From Bythopirellula goksoeyrii (lineage in GTDB: Bacteria; Planctomycetota; Planctomycetia; Pirellulales; Lacipirellulaceae): a stretch of DNA of 64,000 nucleotides. Below are positions 9,721-19,227 of this stretch, in pieces. The notes under the pieces were generated by a model. It was not told the DNA's origin, ran no database searches, and worked only from the letters and a program-made list of their open reading frames with translations. The stretch covers positions 966,338 to 1,030,337 of the forward strand of contig NZ_CP042913.1 in NCBI RefSeq assembly GCF_008065115.1, given 5' to 3'. Both the position numbers and the translations under genes were made by a program. Each line of letters starts with the position of its first letter. Position 1 is the first letter of the stretch.

Positions 9721-12700
9721 TTAGGAGCGAAGCTGGCAGGGCAAATGCCCCTCTTTAGACCTTTCCCTCGGACCACCTCTGCGACCTTCCGAACACAGAA
9801 TAAATGTGATTACGAGTAGACCAATGGCCGAAGGCTCTGGCACATTGCTCGGCGTGATCGAAGGGTTCAAGGAAAAAACCGTGCCAACTTGCCGCTGCCA
9901 GATGAGAAAGTCGTTGCCATCGACGTCGCCATCCAGATCTGCGTCTCCTTGTGCATGACTTACACCAACTGAACCGTAGTTGAAGCTCCAAGCAATGTAG
10001 TCGGCGATATCGACATCCAGGTCACCATCGAAGTCAGCATAGGCGGTTTGTAACAAGTCGACGGTAATATCGTTTGGGCCATAAGTGATGCCGAGGAATT
10101 CGACTCCCGAGCCGAGATAGTCTCCCGGAGCAGGAACAGTACTGAACAGCGAAGGAATTCCTCCCCCAGCACTGAGGATCACATGAGAACTCGTGCCCAG
10201 TGAATTAAAGGGAGTATGGACGTCGATCGTCAACGCACCACTCAGATTTGCATTGCCGCCGATATCGACAAAGTCGTTCGTGAAGGAGGTGCCATCAACA
10301 TCGATATTCAATTCATTTCCTAAACCCATATTCAGACTCCCCGTGATCTTGAGCGCCGCTGGAGTGGGAGTGCCGGGGTTGACGTTGTCGTTGGGAGCGA
10401 TTGCTCCGTTGAGAAAAGTTACGTCACCGGTCACTACCCCACGTCCCGTCATCAATTCGTTCACTAGTAGGATAGGCGCCTGAATTTCGCCATTTACTTC
10501 GAAGATATTCTGGACCTGGAATGGGGTAAGAATTTCAAGTTTCGCTCCAGTATCTACGCGAGTTCGGCCAAGTCCGCTAAGATTTTGAACGCTTACCGTT
10601 CCCGCCGTGATTCGAAGCCCCCCCGTAATGACATTATTGGTCACCGCAATCGAATTGCCACCGACCGTGTCGGTAAAGGGATCGATGCCTGAGCCATCCA
10701 CTTCCACGGTGCCGTCATCGATTTGTATCCCACCACTAATGTTCACAGTTGCGCCTGGTTGGGCGCTGAATCGTAGTGGTGCATTGCCAAGCTTTAGCAA
10801 GACACCTGTGATGTCGAAGGTACCGTTGGCGTCGAGTTCAACATTGAGTGAACCATCGCCCAAGGGGCTGAAGCCGCCGAATAGTATGACTTCCGCCACA
10901 CCAGGACCGCTCTGATCATTGACGAACAACGAATGCACACGCCCCGGCTGGTCCTGCTCTTTGATGAGGGTCGCATTGTTCTGGATCCGCAAGATGATAT
11001 CATCCGGAAAAGCGCGGGCTGCATCATCCGTGCCTGGAAGATTGCCGATGCGAACCGCACCTTCCATGATATTCAGATCACCGCGGCCATCGTAACGAGA
11101 ACCATGTGCGTCACCGCCACTTGAGTCGCCTCCTAACCAGAGAGTACCCCTGCCCACTTTGTCGACGCGCCCATAGATTTCGTTCGGATCGCTCGCACCA
11201 GCAATCTTGAGATCCGTGTTCGTGTCTACCGAGAGTTTAGTGGTCGTCCCAGGGCTTGCGCGCAAAACTCGAAATCCCGCGTTGTCGAAGTTGGTAGCAT
11301 TGCCAATGGCTGCTGATGATACATCGAGGCTCGTTGTGAGCCCTGTGAAAACTAAGGGTCCCATTTGCCAATTGAAAGGACCTGGCTCGTATTCGGGCAA
11401 TTGATGCAACTGAACGTCACCCTGTGCAATGCGTAGTCCCCAGAGATTTTCCTGACCTAGCGGGGACCATGGCAGCAAGGGATTGAACTCCAGTCGGCCA
11501 GCTCCCTGCTTCGTCAAGGTTCCCTGTGGAGCGTCAGCGGTACTCATGTTCCCTTCAAAGATGACCGATTGGCCACTGAGCACCTCAATTCCCGCATTTG
11601 CGAATTGAAACGTATCGTGGAGATCGATGTTGTTGAGAATGTTCGTAGAAGAGGTGATCCGCAAAGTGGCCTGATCGGAAATATTCAGCGGTCCGGTTCC
11701 AAGTTGATTCGAATCGCTGATTTGCAAAATACTGCGGCCGACTACAGCGGTTCCGCCCGAGTGTAAATTGGGACGAGTCAGTTCAACGAACGCTTGATCG
11801 GTCGTGATCAGTACGACAGGATTGCCATTCGGATCGAGACCGTCATCGATGACAAACGTGGGATCCTGAGTGATCACGTTGGTTCCCCCTAGGGCAAACA
11901 GGTTCGACATCGGAGAGCCTCCGTCAAAACCACTGGCATCGAACGTTGTGTTCCCCAACGATCCCGTGAGCGTCGGTAAAAAAGAGATCACATGTGGCGT
12001 CGAGAACCCCAAGGCCCCACCAAAGAGTTGCGGACGTGAACCTGCATATGCGCCTATGAATGCTGGATTCAGCACCAGGGTACCGTGTTGGTAGTTTCCA
12101 CCCTGGTACTGAGAATTCGTGGCCACAATATCCAAAGCCGTTGCCGAGCCTACAGCTTGAGGATGCTCGAGCCACAACTGCTCCTGCTCCACTAGCACGG
12201 GACCAGTAAAAGTATTGATGTTGTTCAGTACAATCGAGCCCGTGTTTAGTCCAAATGGGAACTGAAGAGTCCTGAGCATGAAGAATGCTGTTGACGCACC
12301 ACTGATGGTTGAGTCCGTGAGCATCGTGTCAATTTCTAGTCGGCCTGTTCCTCCCATGAAGTAGGCTGGGAATCCTCCACCGGTATCAAAAGGCACGACA
12401 GGTGTTCCTGCTGCGATGCTGGCTAGACTAGGACTTCCCAGGCGATAGGAATTTGGCACCCCGTTGTTGAAATTGAGATCGATCGGCAAGGAGTAACCCG
12501 GCACGTTGTCGATGGCCAGTCCGGTCTCGCCCGGGTTAACGATACTTGGATCGACAGTAACTGCAGGGTCGAGTGTCGGATTGTACAACGGGCTGGTTGT
12601 TCCTATGGTGGCAAAGTGATGAAGGGTGACCTGTCCGGGAGGGCCACCAAACGGGCTCCCGACACTCAACGTTCCTCCGAAGACTTGGACTCCTCCTGAA

Positions 12701-13521
12701 TACAAGCCAGCGCCGTTGTTGGCTCGCAACGTGGCGAAATCGAAAACATCGATAGGCCCGGTGCCGACCAGGTCTCCGACAGACACAAACGACTCAGGTT
12801 CCACAAGCAGGAACCCATCATTTACCAGATTCCCAGGGGTTTGAACGAACGCCGCCACTTCGGCCCTACCAGCAGGACCGATGGTAAGATCTCCACTGAG
12901 GGAAAATACATCCTGCGTTGCCAGGAAGCCAAAATCTCCCAGTTTTGTATCGATATCAGTGGTAAGGCCATCGAGTTGAAAAAAAGAGCCAATAAGTTCG
13001 GCACGCCCAGAACCGGGAAGAAATGTGAGAGATTTACTGCCTAAGACTCGGGAAGCGATTCGGAATACGTCTCCAGCTGAGCCCTGATGATCAACCTCCA
13101 CATCGTCATTGAACTGGAGTGACGAGAGGCTCTCAGCGAAGGTAAGTGAATAGCCTGGCGCGGCATCGAGTTTGATAGGCACAGCCGCTCCGCCATTGTC
13201 GAGTTCGAAAGCCAGAAAGGGATGCAGAGGTTCGTCATCGGCAATCACAACGTCCCCGGGAGCATTGAGGAGGTCAAGCGAACTGATCGCGATGGCACCA
13301 TCCATTTGAATCGGGACTTGTGGTATTCCAAAGTTCGCATCAAAGAAGGCAGAATTCCCCGGCACTTGAGGGGCAATGCCTGCGTCCCAGTTTGACCCGT
13401 CGAGCCATGTCTCACCGTCCCCCAGGCCGGTCCAGATTTGGCCGAGCCCTTCTGTACTAAACCCAACGAACGAAGTTCCAAACACAAGCGCGCTTGACAG
13501 GCTCAGAAGATAACGACGCAT
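9721..13521 (-). CDS. giant beta-helix PEP-CTERM protein with dockerin-like segment
   Basis: A 1266-residue secreted relative of the next gene downstream on the same strand, 158 bases away. Signal peptide RRYLLSLSSALVFGTSFVGFSTEGLG is followed by IWTGLGDGETWLDGSNWD and a long low-complexity strand-repeat body. The dockerin-like DFDGDLDVDIADYIAWSF...DADLDGDVDGNDFLIWQRQVG comes next, then VPEPSAIGLLVITFILCS. After the hydrophobic stretch it carries a long basic tail of about 22 residues (EGRRGGPRERSK...), longer than the usual few Arg. GGAGG precedes the ATG. The two genes may be co-transcribed. Function unknown; surface/biofilm is inference. Confidence 0.83.
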   Translation of the reverse strand: MRRYLLSLSSALVFGTSFVGFSTEGLGQIWTGLGDGETWLDGSNWDAGIAPQVPGNSAFFDANFGIPQVPIQMDGAIAISSLDLLNAPGDVVIADDEPLHPFLAFELDNGGAAVPIKLDAAPGYSLTFAESLSSLQFNDDVEVDHQGSAGDVFRIASRVLGSKSLTFLPGSGRAELIGSFFQLDGLTTDIDTKLGDFGFLATQDVFSLSGDLTIGPAGRAEVAAFVQTPGNLVNDGFLLVEPESFVSVGDLVGTGPIDVFDFATLRANNGAGLYSGGVQVFGGTLSVGSPFGGPPGQVTLHHFATIGTTSPLYNPTLDPAVTVDPSIVNPGETGLAIDNVPGYSLPIDLNFNNGVPNSYRLGSPSLASIAAGTPVVPFDTGGGFPAYFMGGTGRLEIDTMLTDSTISGASTAFFMLRTLQFPFGLNTGSIVLNNINTFTGPVLVEQEQLWLEHPQAVGSATALDIVATNSQYQGGNYQHGTLVLNPAFIGAYAGSRPQLFGGALGFSTPHVISFLPTLTGSLGNTTFDASGFDGGSPMSNLFALGGTNVITQDPTFVIDDGLDPNGNPVVLITTDQAFVELTRPNLHSGGTAVVGRSILQISDSNQLGTGPLNISDQATLRITSSTNILNNIDLHDTFQFANAGIEVLSGQSVIFEGNMSTADAPQGTLTKQGAGRLEFNPLLPWSPLGQENLWGLRIAQGDVQLHQLPEYEPGPFNWQMGPLVFTGLTTSLDVSSAAIGNATNFDNAGFRVLRASPGTTTKLSVDTNTDLKIAGASDPNEIYGRVDKVGRGTLWLGGDSSGGDAHGSRYDGRGDLNIMEGAVRIGNLPGTDDAARAFPDDIILRIQNNATLIKEQDQPGRVHSLFVNDQSGPGVAEVILFGGFSPLGDGSLNVELDANGTFDITGVLLKLGNAPLRFSAQPGATVNISGGIQIDDGTVEVDGSGIDPFTDTVGGNSIAVTNNVITGGLRITAGTVSVQNLSGLGRTRVDTGAKLEILTPFQVQNIFEVNGEIQAPILLVNELMTGRGVVTGDVTFLNGAIAPNDNVNPGTPTPAALKITGSLNMGLGNELNIDVDGTSFTNDFVDIGGNANLSGALTIDVHTPFNSLGTSSHVILSAGGGIPSLFSTVPAPGDYLGSGVEFLGITYGPNDITVDLLQTAYADFDGDLDVDIADYIAWSFNYGSVGVSHAQGDADLDGDVDGNDFLIWQRQVGTVFSLNPSITPSNVPEPSAIGLLVITFILCSEGRRGGPRERSKEGHLPCQLRS

Positions 13522-13680
13522 CGAAATGCCTCCGTCAAAAAAGAAGAGATAACAGACTTGCTGCTCCCCCTATCCTTGCAGCGCCAGCAATATAACACCA
13601 AGCCAGGTAATTAACTAGCAAATTCTTTGAAATAAAATGGGGAGTTTCTGATCCAATGCAATGAATTACAGCATCCTTAT

Positions 13681-14289
13681 TCAGTGTGCGAAGAACTCCC
13701 TTATTCCCGTGAGAACGAATTGAATACCCATCGCGATCACGATCAAGCCCATGAACTGGGTCGCCGTGCTACGGACTAGACCGCCCCCTTTTGTGTGACT
13801 GCCCATCGAGATCGCCAACAAAATCCATAGCCACATCCCTATCGCGGCTACAACGACGGCGACTAGTGCAGTGACAGGAAATGCATTCTTGCCGTGAGCT
13901 GCTGCCAGGGTGATGACACCGGTAATCGTACCTGGACTTGCTGCAAACAGAATGAGAGGAGCAAGCGATGGTTTTTGGCTTTTTTCTGCTCGCGTTTCTT
14001 GCTGCTGTTCACTCGAAGTGTTGCTCAACATAGAGAAACCGATCCAAGACAGTACCCCTCCCCCTGCGACTGAGAATGCGTCAAGCGAAACGCCGAACAA
14101 ATGCAGGATCCTTGTACCGACCAATGCTGCCAGTATCAGGATTACCAGGACCGTGAGGCTAGCCATGGTTGCGTCGATCAACAGATCGCGTCGTGGACGG
14201 TTCCCCTCCACCCGCATAAAGATTGCCCCGCACATGACGGGATTCACCAGGGCTAGCACGGTTGCAATGGCCTGTAGTTGTAGTTCCAT
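13681..14289 (-). CDS. MarC family integral membrane protein
   Basis: About 202 residues with six predicted membrane segments in the MarC arrangement: ALVNPVMCGAIFM at the N-terminus, SVAGGGVLSWIGFSML in segment 3, LAPLILFAASPGTITGVITLA in segment 4, and a final FMGLIVIAMGIQFVLTGIREF. ATG 14289 is preferred because GAGGT lies 8 bases upstream; an upstream GTG at 14304 overlaps that site. The family has no established substrate despite its historical link to multidrug resistance. It is divergent from the phytochelatin synthase gene, sharing a 138-base promoter region. Confidence 0.85.
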   Translation of the reverse strand: MELQLQAIATVLALVNPVMCGAIFMRVEGNRPRRDLLIDATMASLTVLVILILAALVGTRILHLFGVSLDAFSVAGGGVLSWIGFSMLSNTSSEQQQETRAEKSQKPSLAPLILFAASPGTITGVITLAAAHGKNAFPVTALVAVVVAAIGMWLWILLAISMGSHTKGGGLVRSTATQFMGLIVIAMGIQFVLTGIREFFAH

Positions 14290-14427
14290 TGTGTGGGACC
14301 TCACTTGTCGTACCGGTCTCTATGAGACCAGCGTAAAGTTAGATGATGCACTTGTACTTTGTAAACGAATAGCCCAAAATCCTCGGAGCTGTTTCCGCAG
14401 ATCGCTCGGTACGGACTCTTCCCCCTT

Positions 14428-15090
14428 ATGGCAGACATCAATCCTGTTTACTTTGACACTGAAGAAGGTGCCTCGCTGTTCAATAGTGCGGACGTCAAAG
14501 GGCACTTTTGGACAATCTGCCGATTTTTTATCAGCGAGAAGTATTTAACCTACTGCGGTATAGCCAGCGGTGTCACGATTCTGAATTCGCTAGGATTGGA
14601 GGCCCCAGATGAGCCGCAAATTTATCCGTACAAAATGTTTACACAGGATAACTTGTTCACCGACGAAGTGTTGCATCGTCGCCGCCCGCTGGATGTCGAA
14701 AAGGGGGGTAATACGCTCGAACAACTTGCCAATATCTTGAGCGTGTTCGATATCCAAGTTGATGTCTGTTTTGCAGACTCCATGGATGTTGGTGCCTGTC
14801 GCAATCTTCTCATCGAGACTTTGAAGGCGCCGAACCGACGTGTCATTATCGATTTTGGTCGACGGACTCTCGGCCAGAAGGGCAACGGGCACTTCTCACC
14901 GCTGGCTGCCTACCACTCGGGAGAAGACCGTTTCCTCTTGATGGACGTGGCTCGCTACAAGTTGCCGCCATGCTGGGTCAAGGGGGAGATGTTGTACAAC
15001 GCTATGACTGACATTGATTCGACCTCTGGGAGAAGCCGTGGCTTCCTGGTTGCCAGCAATCGGGAAGTATCGCCAATTTTGCCCGCTTAA
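14428..15090 (+). CDS. bacterial phytochelatin synthase-like peptidase
   Basis: A papain-like enzyme of 220 residues corresponding to the catalytic N-terminal domain of phytochelatin synthase. The triad is complete: Cys43 in YCGIAS, His155 in GNGHFSPLAAYH, Asp173 in MDVARYKLPPCWV. The terminal SIDSTSGRSRGFLVAS-like stretch also matches the family. Single-domain bacterial homologues (for example Nostoc alr0975) mainly hydrolyse glutathione to gamma-Glu-Cys and make phytochelatin poorly. The Cys-rich C-terminal sensor domain of plants is absent. Small His-rich and zinc-ribbon membrane proteins lie just downstream, so a role in metal or thiol-peptide turnover is plausible. Confidence 0.88.
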   Translation: MADINPVYFDTEEGASLFNSADVKGHFWTICRFFISEKYLTYCGIASGVTILNSLGLEAPDEPQIYPYKMFTQDNLFTDEVLHRRRPLDVEKGGNTLEQLANILSVFDIQVDVCFADSMDVGACRNLLIETLKAPNRRVIIDFGRRTLGQKGNGHFSPLAAYHSGEDRFLLMDVARYKLPPCWVKGEMLYNAMTDIDSTSGRSRGFLVASNREVSPILPA

Positions 15091-15120
15091 ATGGTTGCAC
15101 ACCACATACGGATTAAAGGT

Positions 15121-15333
15121 CTAACCAAGCAGTAACCAGAGGCTAAAGAATAAAATCAGAGCAACCACCGCAAGCCCCAACAGGATCCCGATTCCCCCTG
15201 CAAAGAGTCCCACAGGGGAGGCTCCCGACAGGCAGTTGCTGCAAGCCTCCATCTGAGTCGTAACGGGGTCAATCAAAAGGGGAGACCCACACTTGGGACA
15301 CTTGCCCCAGTTTTCGTTTGTGTCAGTAGGCAT
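15121..15333 (-). CDS. small zinc-ribbon membrane protein
   Basis: Seventy residues: a four-Cys ribbon (CPKCGSPL...CSNC) at residues 12-34, then a Gly-rich hydrophobic segment (GLFAGGIGILLGLAVVALILFFSLWLLLG) forming one or two membrane helices. The zinc ribbon would face the cytoplasm. No named family recognised. It lies convergent to the phytochelatin synthase gene, 30 bases apart, and downstream of the His-rich peptide gene on the same strand. Confidence 0.6.
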   Translation of the reverse strand: MPTDTNENWGKCPKCGSPLLIDPVTTQMEACSNCLSGASPVGLFAGGIGILLGLAVVALILFFSLWLLLG

Positions 15334-15396
15334 ATTGAAACTCCAGAAATTGACGCTGTGGTCTGGCTATCAGCAAAGTACCTGGCTGCTCTCGAG

Positions 15397-15606
15397 CTAC
15401 AATGCATCCGCCGCGGGGACCTGCTCACCATCACCTGCTGGTTCGAGTGACTCATCCATGGTCATGACGTAGAGTACGATGGCAACCAACATGGCAATAA
15501 CGCCCCAGAATCGCCAATCGCGGTGAATCCCCGAGCCCGAAGAAGCTTTCTGATGATTGTGGTTGTGAGAGTCGGAGTGTTTGTGATTGTGATTCTTCTG
15601 GGTCAT
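15397..15606 (-). CDS. small His-rich single-pass membrane protein
   Basis: Sixty-nine residues. The first 20 carry eight His alternating with Asn, Ser and Lys (NHNHKHSDSHNHNH), a typical metal-chelating sequence, followed by one membrane helix (WGVIAMLVAIVLYVMTM) and a short acidic tail. No family recognised. It sits upstream of the zinc-ribbon membrane gene in the same direction, so the two may form an operon. A metal buffer or chaperone at the membrane is inference. Confidence 0.6.
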   Translation of the reverse strand: MTQKNHNHKHSDSHNHNHQKASSGSGIHRDWRFWGVIAMLVAIVLYVMTMDESLEPAGDGEQVPAADAL

Positions 15607-15693
15607 GGAATACTTTCTCTCTCTGCATGAATTAGCAATGAACAGTCGTCATGAAAGGGAATAATATACTAGCAAACAGCTACACATGGCTAC

Positions 15694-16494
15694 TCAATTT
15701 CTTTGGCGAAGGGCCTCGTAAAACAATACCGCGGCTGTAGTTGAAACATTCAGGCTGTCCGCAATGCCCTGCATGGGAAGTCGCACCCCCGCAATATCGG
15801 CTTGTTGCCATGCATCGGTCAGTCCATTTGCTTCGCTTCCAAGCACAATAGCAATCCCCTGGGAATAGTCGATATCGGTGTAAAGTCGGTCTACCTCAGG
15901 TCGGGCGGCGATCAGAGCAACTCCCCATTCCCGGAGTCGGGCAAGCGTTTCCGCAGGCGACGCTGTACAAACTTGCTTCGAGAAGACAGTCCCCACGCTG
16001 GCACGGATTGTGTTGGGATTGAAGAGGTCTGTCTGCGGATCAACGATGATCACCGCATCGACGCCAGCACCGTCGGCCGAGCGAAGGATTGCTCCTACGT
16101 TACCCGGTTTTTCGAGGCGCTCCAAGACGGCTATCAGTGGATTCGCCGGAATCTCGAGTACGTTGATGTTTCGCGCCGGGGTATTGGCAATTACCACCAC
16201 GCCATCGCCCCGCGCTCCAAAGGCCAGTTTTTCGAATACATCACCTGTCACCTCAGCTACAATAGCCGCCGATTCGTCCAAGCGAGTGAGTAGTTGTTGT
16301 ACCGTGGGCGAATTGCATAAGGATGGACAAAGAAACACTTCTACTACATCGATTCCTGCGTCAAGTGCACGACCAATCTCTCGCACCCCGTCGATAATAA
16401 ACCGCTGCTGTTTCCCACGCTGTCGCGCATCACGCAGTTTGACCGCCTGCTTGACGCGTTCATTTTGCCGACTGGTAATTTCGTGACGAGCCAT
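15694..16494 (-). CDS. TrmH/SpoU family RNA 2'-O-methyltransferase
   Basis: A 266-residue SPOUT methyltransferase using SAM to methylate a ribose in rRNA or tRNA. Residues 1-100 form the substrate-binding domain beginning TSRQNERVKQAVKLRDARQRGKQQRFI. The three SpoU motifs follow: LERLEKPGNVGAILRSADGAG, IVLGSEANGL, and LPMQGIADSLNVSTTAAVLFYE. These define the trefoil knot and SAM pocket. Length matches 23S rRNA-type members (RlmB/TsnR-like), but the exact target nucleotide cannot be told. Confidence 0.9.
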   Translation of the reverse strand: MARHEITSRQNERVKQAVKLRDARQRGKQQRFIIDGVREIGRALDAGIDVVEVFLCPSLCNSPTVQQLLTRLDESAAIVAEVTGDVFEKLAFGARGDGVVVIANTPARNINVLEIPANPLIAVLERLEKPGNVGAILRSADGAGVDAVIIVDPQTDLFNPNTIRASVGTVFSKQVCTASPAETLARLREWGVALIAARPEVDRLYTDIDYSQGIAIVLGSEANGLTDAWQQADIAGVRLPMQGIADSLNVSTTAAVLFYEALRQRN

Positions 16495-16537
16495 AATGTT
16501 TCAGCCGCTATGCATCGCGTCGCACGGTATTCAAAAC

Positions 16538-17407
16538 TTACCCCGGCCAGTGTGCGAAATCTCCACTTGCCAGCTTTCGGCCACTTGATGTCTTAAGATA
16601 CAGCGTACCGCTCTTGGGCGGTTGGCCACAGTGGCCAAATAGACCATCCGAGAGATAGGCACTCAATTCTGCTGGTCCGATACTAGGAGTATGGCATGTT
16701 AACAGCACGAACTTGGGTCGACTCTCTGTGAGTTCTTTGCAGAGATTCAACAGCGGCAGCAGATCACGCTTGATCGACCAGCCTTCACCTTTGGGGCCAT
16801 GGCCATAACTGGGGGGATCGAGAATCACTGCGTCATACGTATTCCCCCGTTTCACTTCTCGCTGGCAAAACTTGACTGCATCCTCCACAATCCAACGTAT
16901 CGGTGCCTCAGCCAAGCCAGATAGCTCTGCGTTCTCCCGAGCCCGAGCGACCATAGACTTCGCAGCGTCGACATGCGTGACCTCCGCCCCTGCCACCGCC
17001 GCCGTCAGCGTACTTCCTCCCGTATATCCAAATAGATTCAGAACCTTTGCCGCTTGCGGCTTAGCGGCCTGTCGCGCAATCCACTGCCAATTGCCCAACT
17101 GTTCTGGAAAGACGCCAATCTGTCCCGAGGGCAACGGCGAGAGCAACATTCTGAATTGCTTGCCTTCAGTGAGAGTCACCGGGAATTCCACCGATGCTTT
17201 CGGCCACTTCTTGATCGCCGGTTTCCAAGAGCCTTCGGTCGTGCGGCTACCGGTATATCGAGCGGAAACCGATTCCCACAAATCTGGCTGAGTTTGTGCC
17301 CCATCGGCACCTGGCGCTGGACGATCGAGCACCCAGGGACCAAAGCGTTCGAGCTTGCGACCTGCGCCACAGTCGAGCAGTTCGTAGGCCGGTTCAATAA
17401 GAAGCAT
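16538..17407 (-). CDS. class I SAM-dependent methyltransferase, RlmI/RlmK-like
   Basis: About 289 residues from ATG 17407 (the frame opens at 17437). The Rossmann core shows motif I VLNLFGYTGGSTLTAAVAGAEVTHVDAAKSM and the DPPSYG motif, typical of the RlmI/RlmK 23S rRNA methyltransferase group (PF10672-type). The PUA domain of E. coli RlmI is absent; the N-terminal 100 residues are a beta-rich segment. It lies 43 bases downstream of the SpoU gene's start on the same strand, suggesting an rRNA-modification pair. Confidence 0.85.
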   Translation of the reverse strand: MLLIEPAYELLDCGAGRKLERFGPWVLDRPAPGADGAQTQPDLWESVSARYTGSRTTEGSWKPAIKKWPKASVEFPVTLTEGKQFRMLLSPLPSGQIGVFPEQLGNWQWIARQAAKPQAAKVLNLFGYTGGSTLTAAVAGAEVTHVDAAKSMVARARENAELSGLAEAPIRWIVEDAVKFCQREVKRGNTYDAVILDPPSYGHGPKGEGWSIKRDLLPLLNLCKELTESRPKFVLLTCHTPSIGPAELSAYLSDGLFGHCGQPPKSGTLYLKTSSGRKLASGDFAHWPG

Positions 17408-17478
17408 GTTTATCAAGCCATAGATTCTATCGCCCAATCATTTGAAGACTGATTGAGAAAGGAGCATGAAATACTGAC

Positions 17479-19062
17479 CTAGCTACGGATGAAATATCTC
17501 GCCATTGAGAAGAATCCTGCAACGAGCAGCACGAGGACTGCTGAAAGTGTATTTGGCTCTGGTATGGCAACTAAACTTGAAGAAAACACACCTGCGCCAT
17601 CGGCAAAAATTGCTGAAAACAGTACTTTGCCTTTATCGCTTATTAGGCCCTGGTCAGGAGAACGCAATCCAATTACCGTGCGATAGTCCGGATTCGCAGC
17701 ATCACCAACGTTAATGGAATCTCCAGTGCGGACAATTAATTTGAGAATTCCATTTTGGTCTAATGCCCATATTCCAGAAGAATTAGGATCTATCACACCA
17801 TTACCAAATATTCGACCAAAAAAAGCAACTTGCCCTAGTTCATTCATGGTCCAATCGTAGAACTCGGCAAAACGAGAGCTTGGGGTTCCTGGTGCGAAGC
17901 TATTTCGCATGGCGACTAAACCTATGTCTCCTTCGGAGTCTACCTTCCATATACCACGATCCTGGGAACTACCTGTGTCCAGCAAGGCATCTAATGCATA
18001 CTCACTGCTATTATTAAATTCAAAGTCGTAAATGGTACGAAACTGAAAACTTGTTCCAGGCAAAGAAACATCTGACCGAAATAGCTGCGTCAAATTACCA
18101 GTTGAGTCTTCTTGCCAGATGCTTTGATAATCGATTGTTCCATTCAAATCCGCGTCGATTGCAGAAGTGAAAGCTATTTTTTCTTTGTTGTTGAATTTCG
18201 GATTGCCGATCTCGGTGAATCGCCCTGTTGAATCGGGAGTAAGATCCCCTTTGCGTACGACCAATTCTAATTGCCCGATCTGTTTCTCCTTCCAGATACC
18301 TGCATTTCGAGTACCGTCACCAAAGGGAAGCAATCCAAGAAAAGCCGTCTCTCCAAGATTATTTAACGAAACCGGCCTAAATGAAGTGAAGTGGGTATCC
18401 GTGCCTGGGGCATTTTCATTCCTGAGTGTAATTAAGCGTAATCCACCTCCTCCAGCGTCTGTCCAAATGCCTTGATCAAACGAATCAAATATATCAGCAT
18501 GAATTGACACTTCCCCCAAGTCGTTAAAGGACAAGTCGACGAATACTGAAGACAAATGATCGAAGACGCCGTTTGTTCCTGGAGCGTTGCCTCCTGCCCG
18601 CGCAACTAGTTCCAATTGTCCAGAGGCATCTGCTTTCCAAATTCCGGAAAAGAAATCGGGGCCGGCATCATTCGGATCGAAGAAACCATATAAGACAATT
18701 TGACCTTGGGCATTAATTACTGGATCGACCATAAAGCGAAAGGAAAGAGTTGTCGCAGGAGCAATGGAACCGCCGAGGGCTACTAATGATAGTGCAGGCG
18801 AACCTCCAGTCCAAAGACCTTCGGAGTTGTCAGAATCAATTCCAGGTCCTGTTAGCCTGCCTCTGAAAACAGCTTGACCGAATGCATTCCCTGAGAAGCC
18901 ATTCTCAGCAACATTTTGAGTTAGCACCCCAGTTGTCCCTGGCATAATGTCGCCTGTAATTGCTATTTTCTGGATAGTGTCAATATTCCAGACTGCCGCT
19001 TCACAAGTCATTAACGATGCTAAGATAGCTAGAAAAAGGTTTACTAGAAAAAACGGCTTCAT
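17479..19062 (-). CDS. PEP-CTERM protein with seven propeller-like repeats
   Basis: A 527-residue secreted protein with signal KPFFLVNLFLAILASLMTCEA. The body has seven repeats of about 60-65 residues, each with GLW or (S/Q/A/R)(G/S)IW, a hydrophobic xLVxRxG strand, and usually APGT. Seven such units fit one beta-propeller. The tail IPEPNTLSAVLVLLVAGFFSMARYFIRS is a PEP-CTERM signal. The family resembles planctomycete choice-anchored proteins of unknown function. Base composition is visibly more AT-rich than neighbouring genes. Confidence 0.75.
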   Translation of the reverse strand: MKPFFLVNLFLAILASLMTCEAAVWNIDTIQKIAITGDIMPGTTGVLTQNVAENGFSGNAFGQAVFRGRLTGPGIDSDNSEGLWTGGSPALSLVALGGSIAPATTLSFRFMVDPVINAQGQIVLYGFFDPNDAGPDFFSGIWKADASGQLELVARAGGNAPGTNGVFDHLSSVFVDLSFNDLGEVSIHADIFDSFDQGIWTDAGGGGLRLITLRNENAPGTDTHFTSFRPVSLNNLGETAFLGLLPFGDGTRNAGIWKEKQIGQLELVVRKGDLTPDSTGRFTEIGNPKFNNKEKIAFTSAIDADLNGTIDYQSIWQEDSTGNLTQLFRSDVSLPGTSFQFRTIYDFEFNNSSEYALDALLDTGSSQDRGIWKVDSEGDIGLVAMRNSFAPGTPSSRFAEFYDWTMNELGQVAFFGRIFGNGVIDPNSSGIWALDQNGILKLIVRTGDSINVGDAANPDYRTVIGLRSPDQGLISDKGKVLFSAIFADGAGVFSSSLVAIPEPNTLSAVLVLLVAGFFSMARYFIRS

Positions 19063-19227
19063 GAGCGTATCCCAATGGCGAATTTAGTTATGTGTTGTCA
19101 CTAACCAATCTAAGAAGAAATAACTACATCAGAGATGTAATCGTTACTTTCCATCTTAATCTTCTGATTTACTGATGTCGAACGCCTTAATCCCTCGGCT
19201 ACCGCCGACGGTTCCATGGTAACATCA

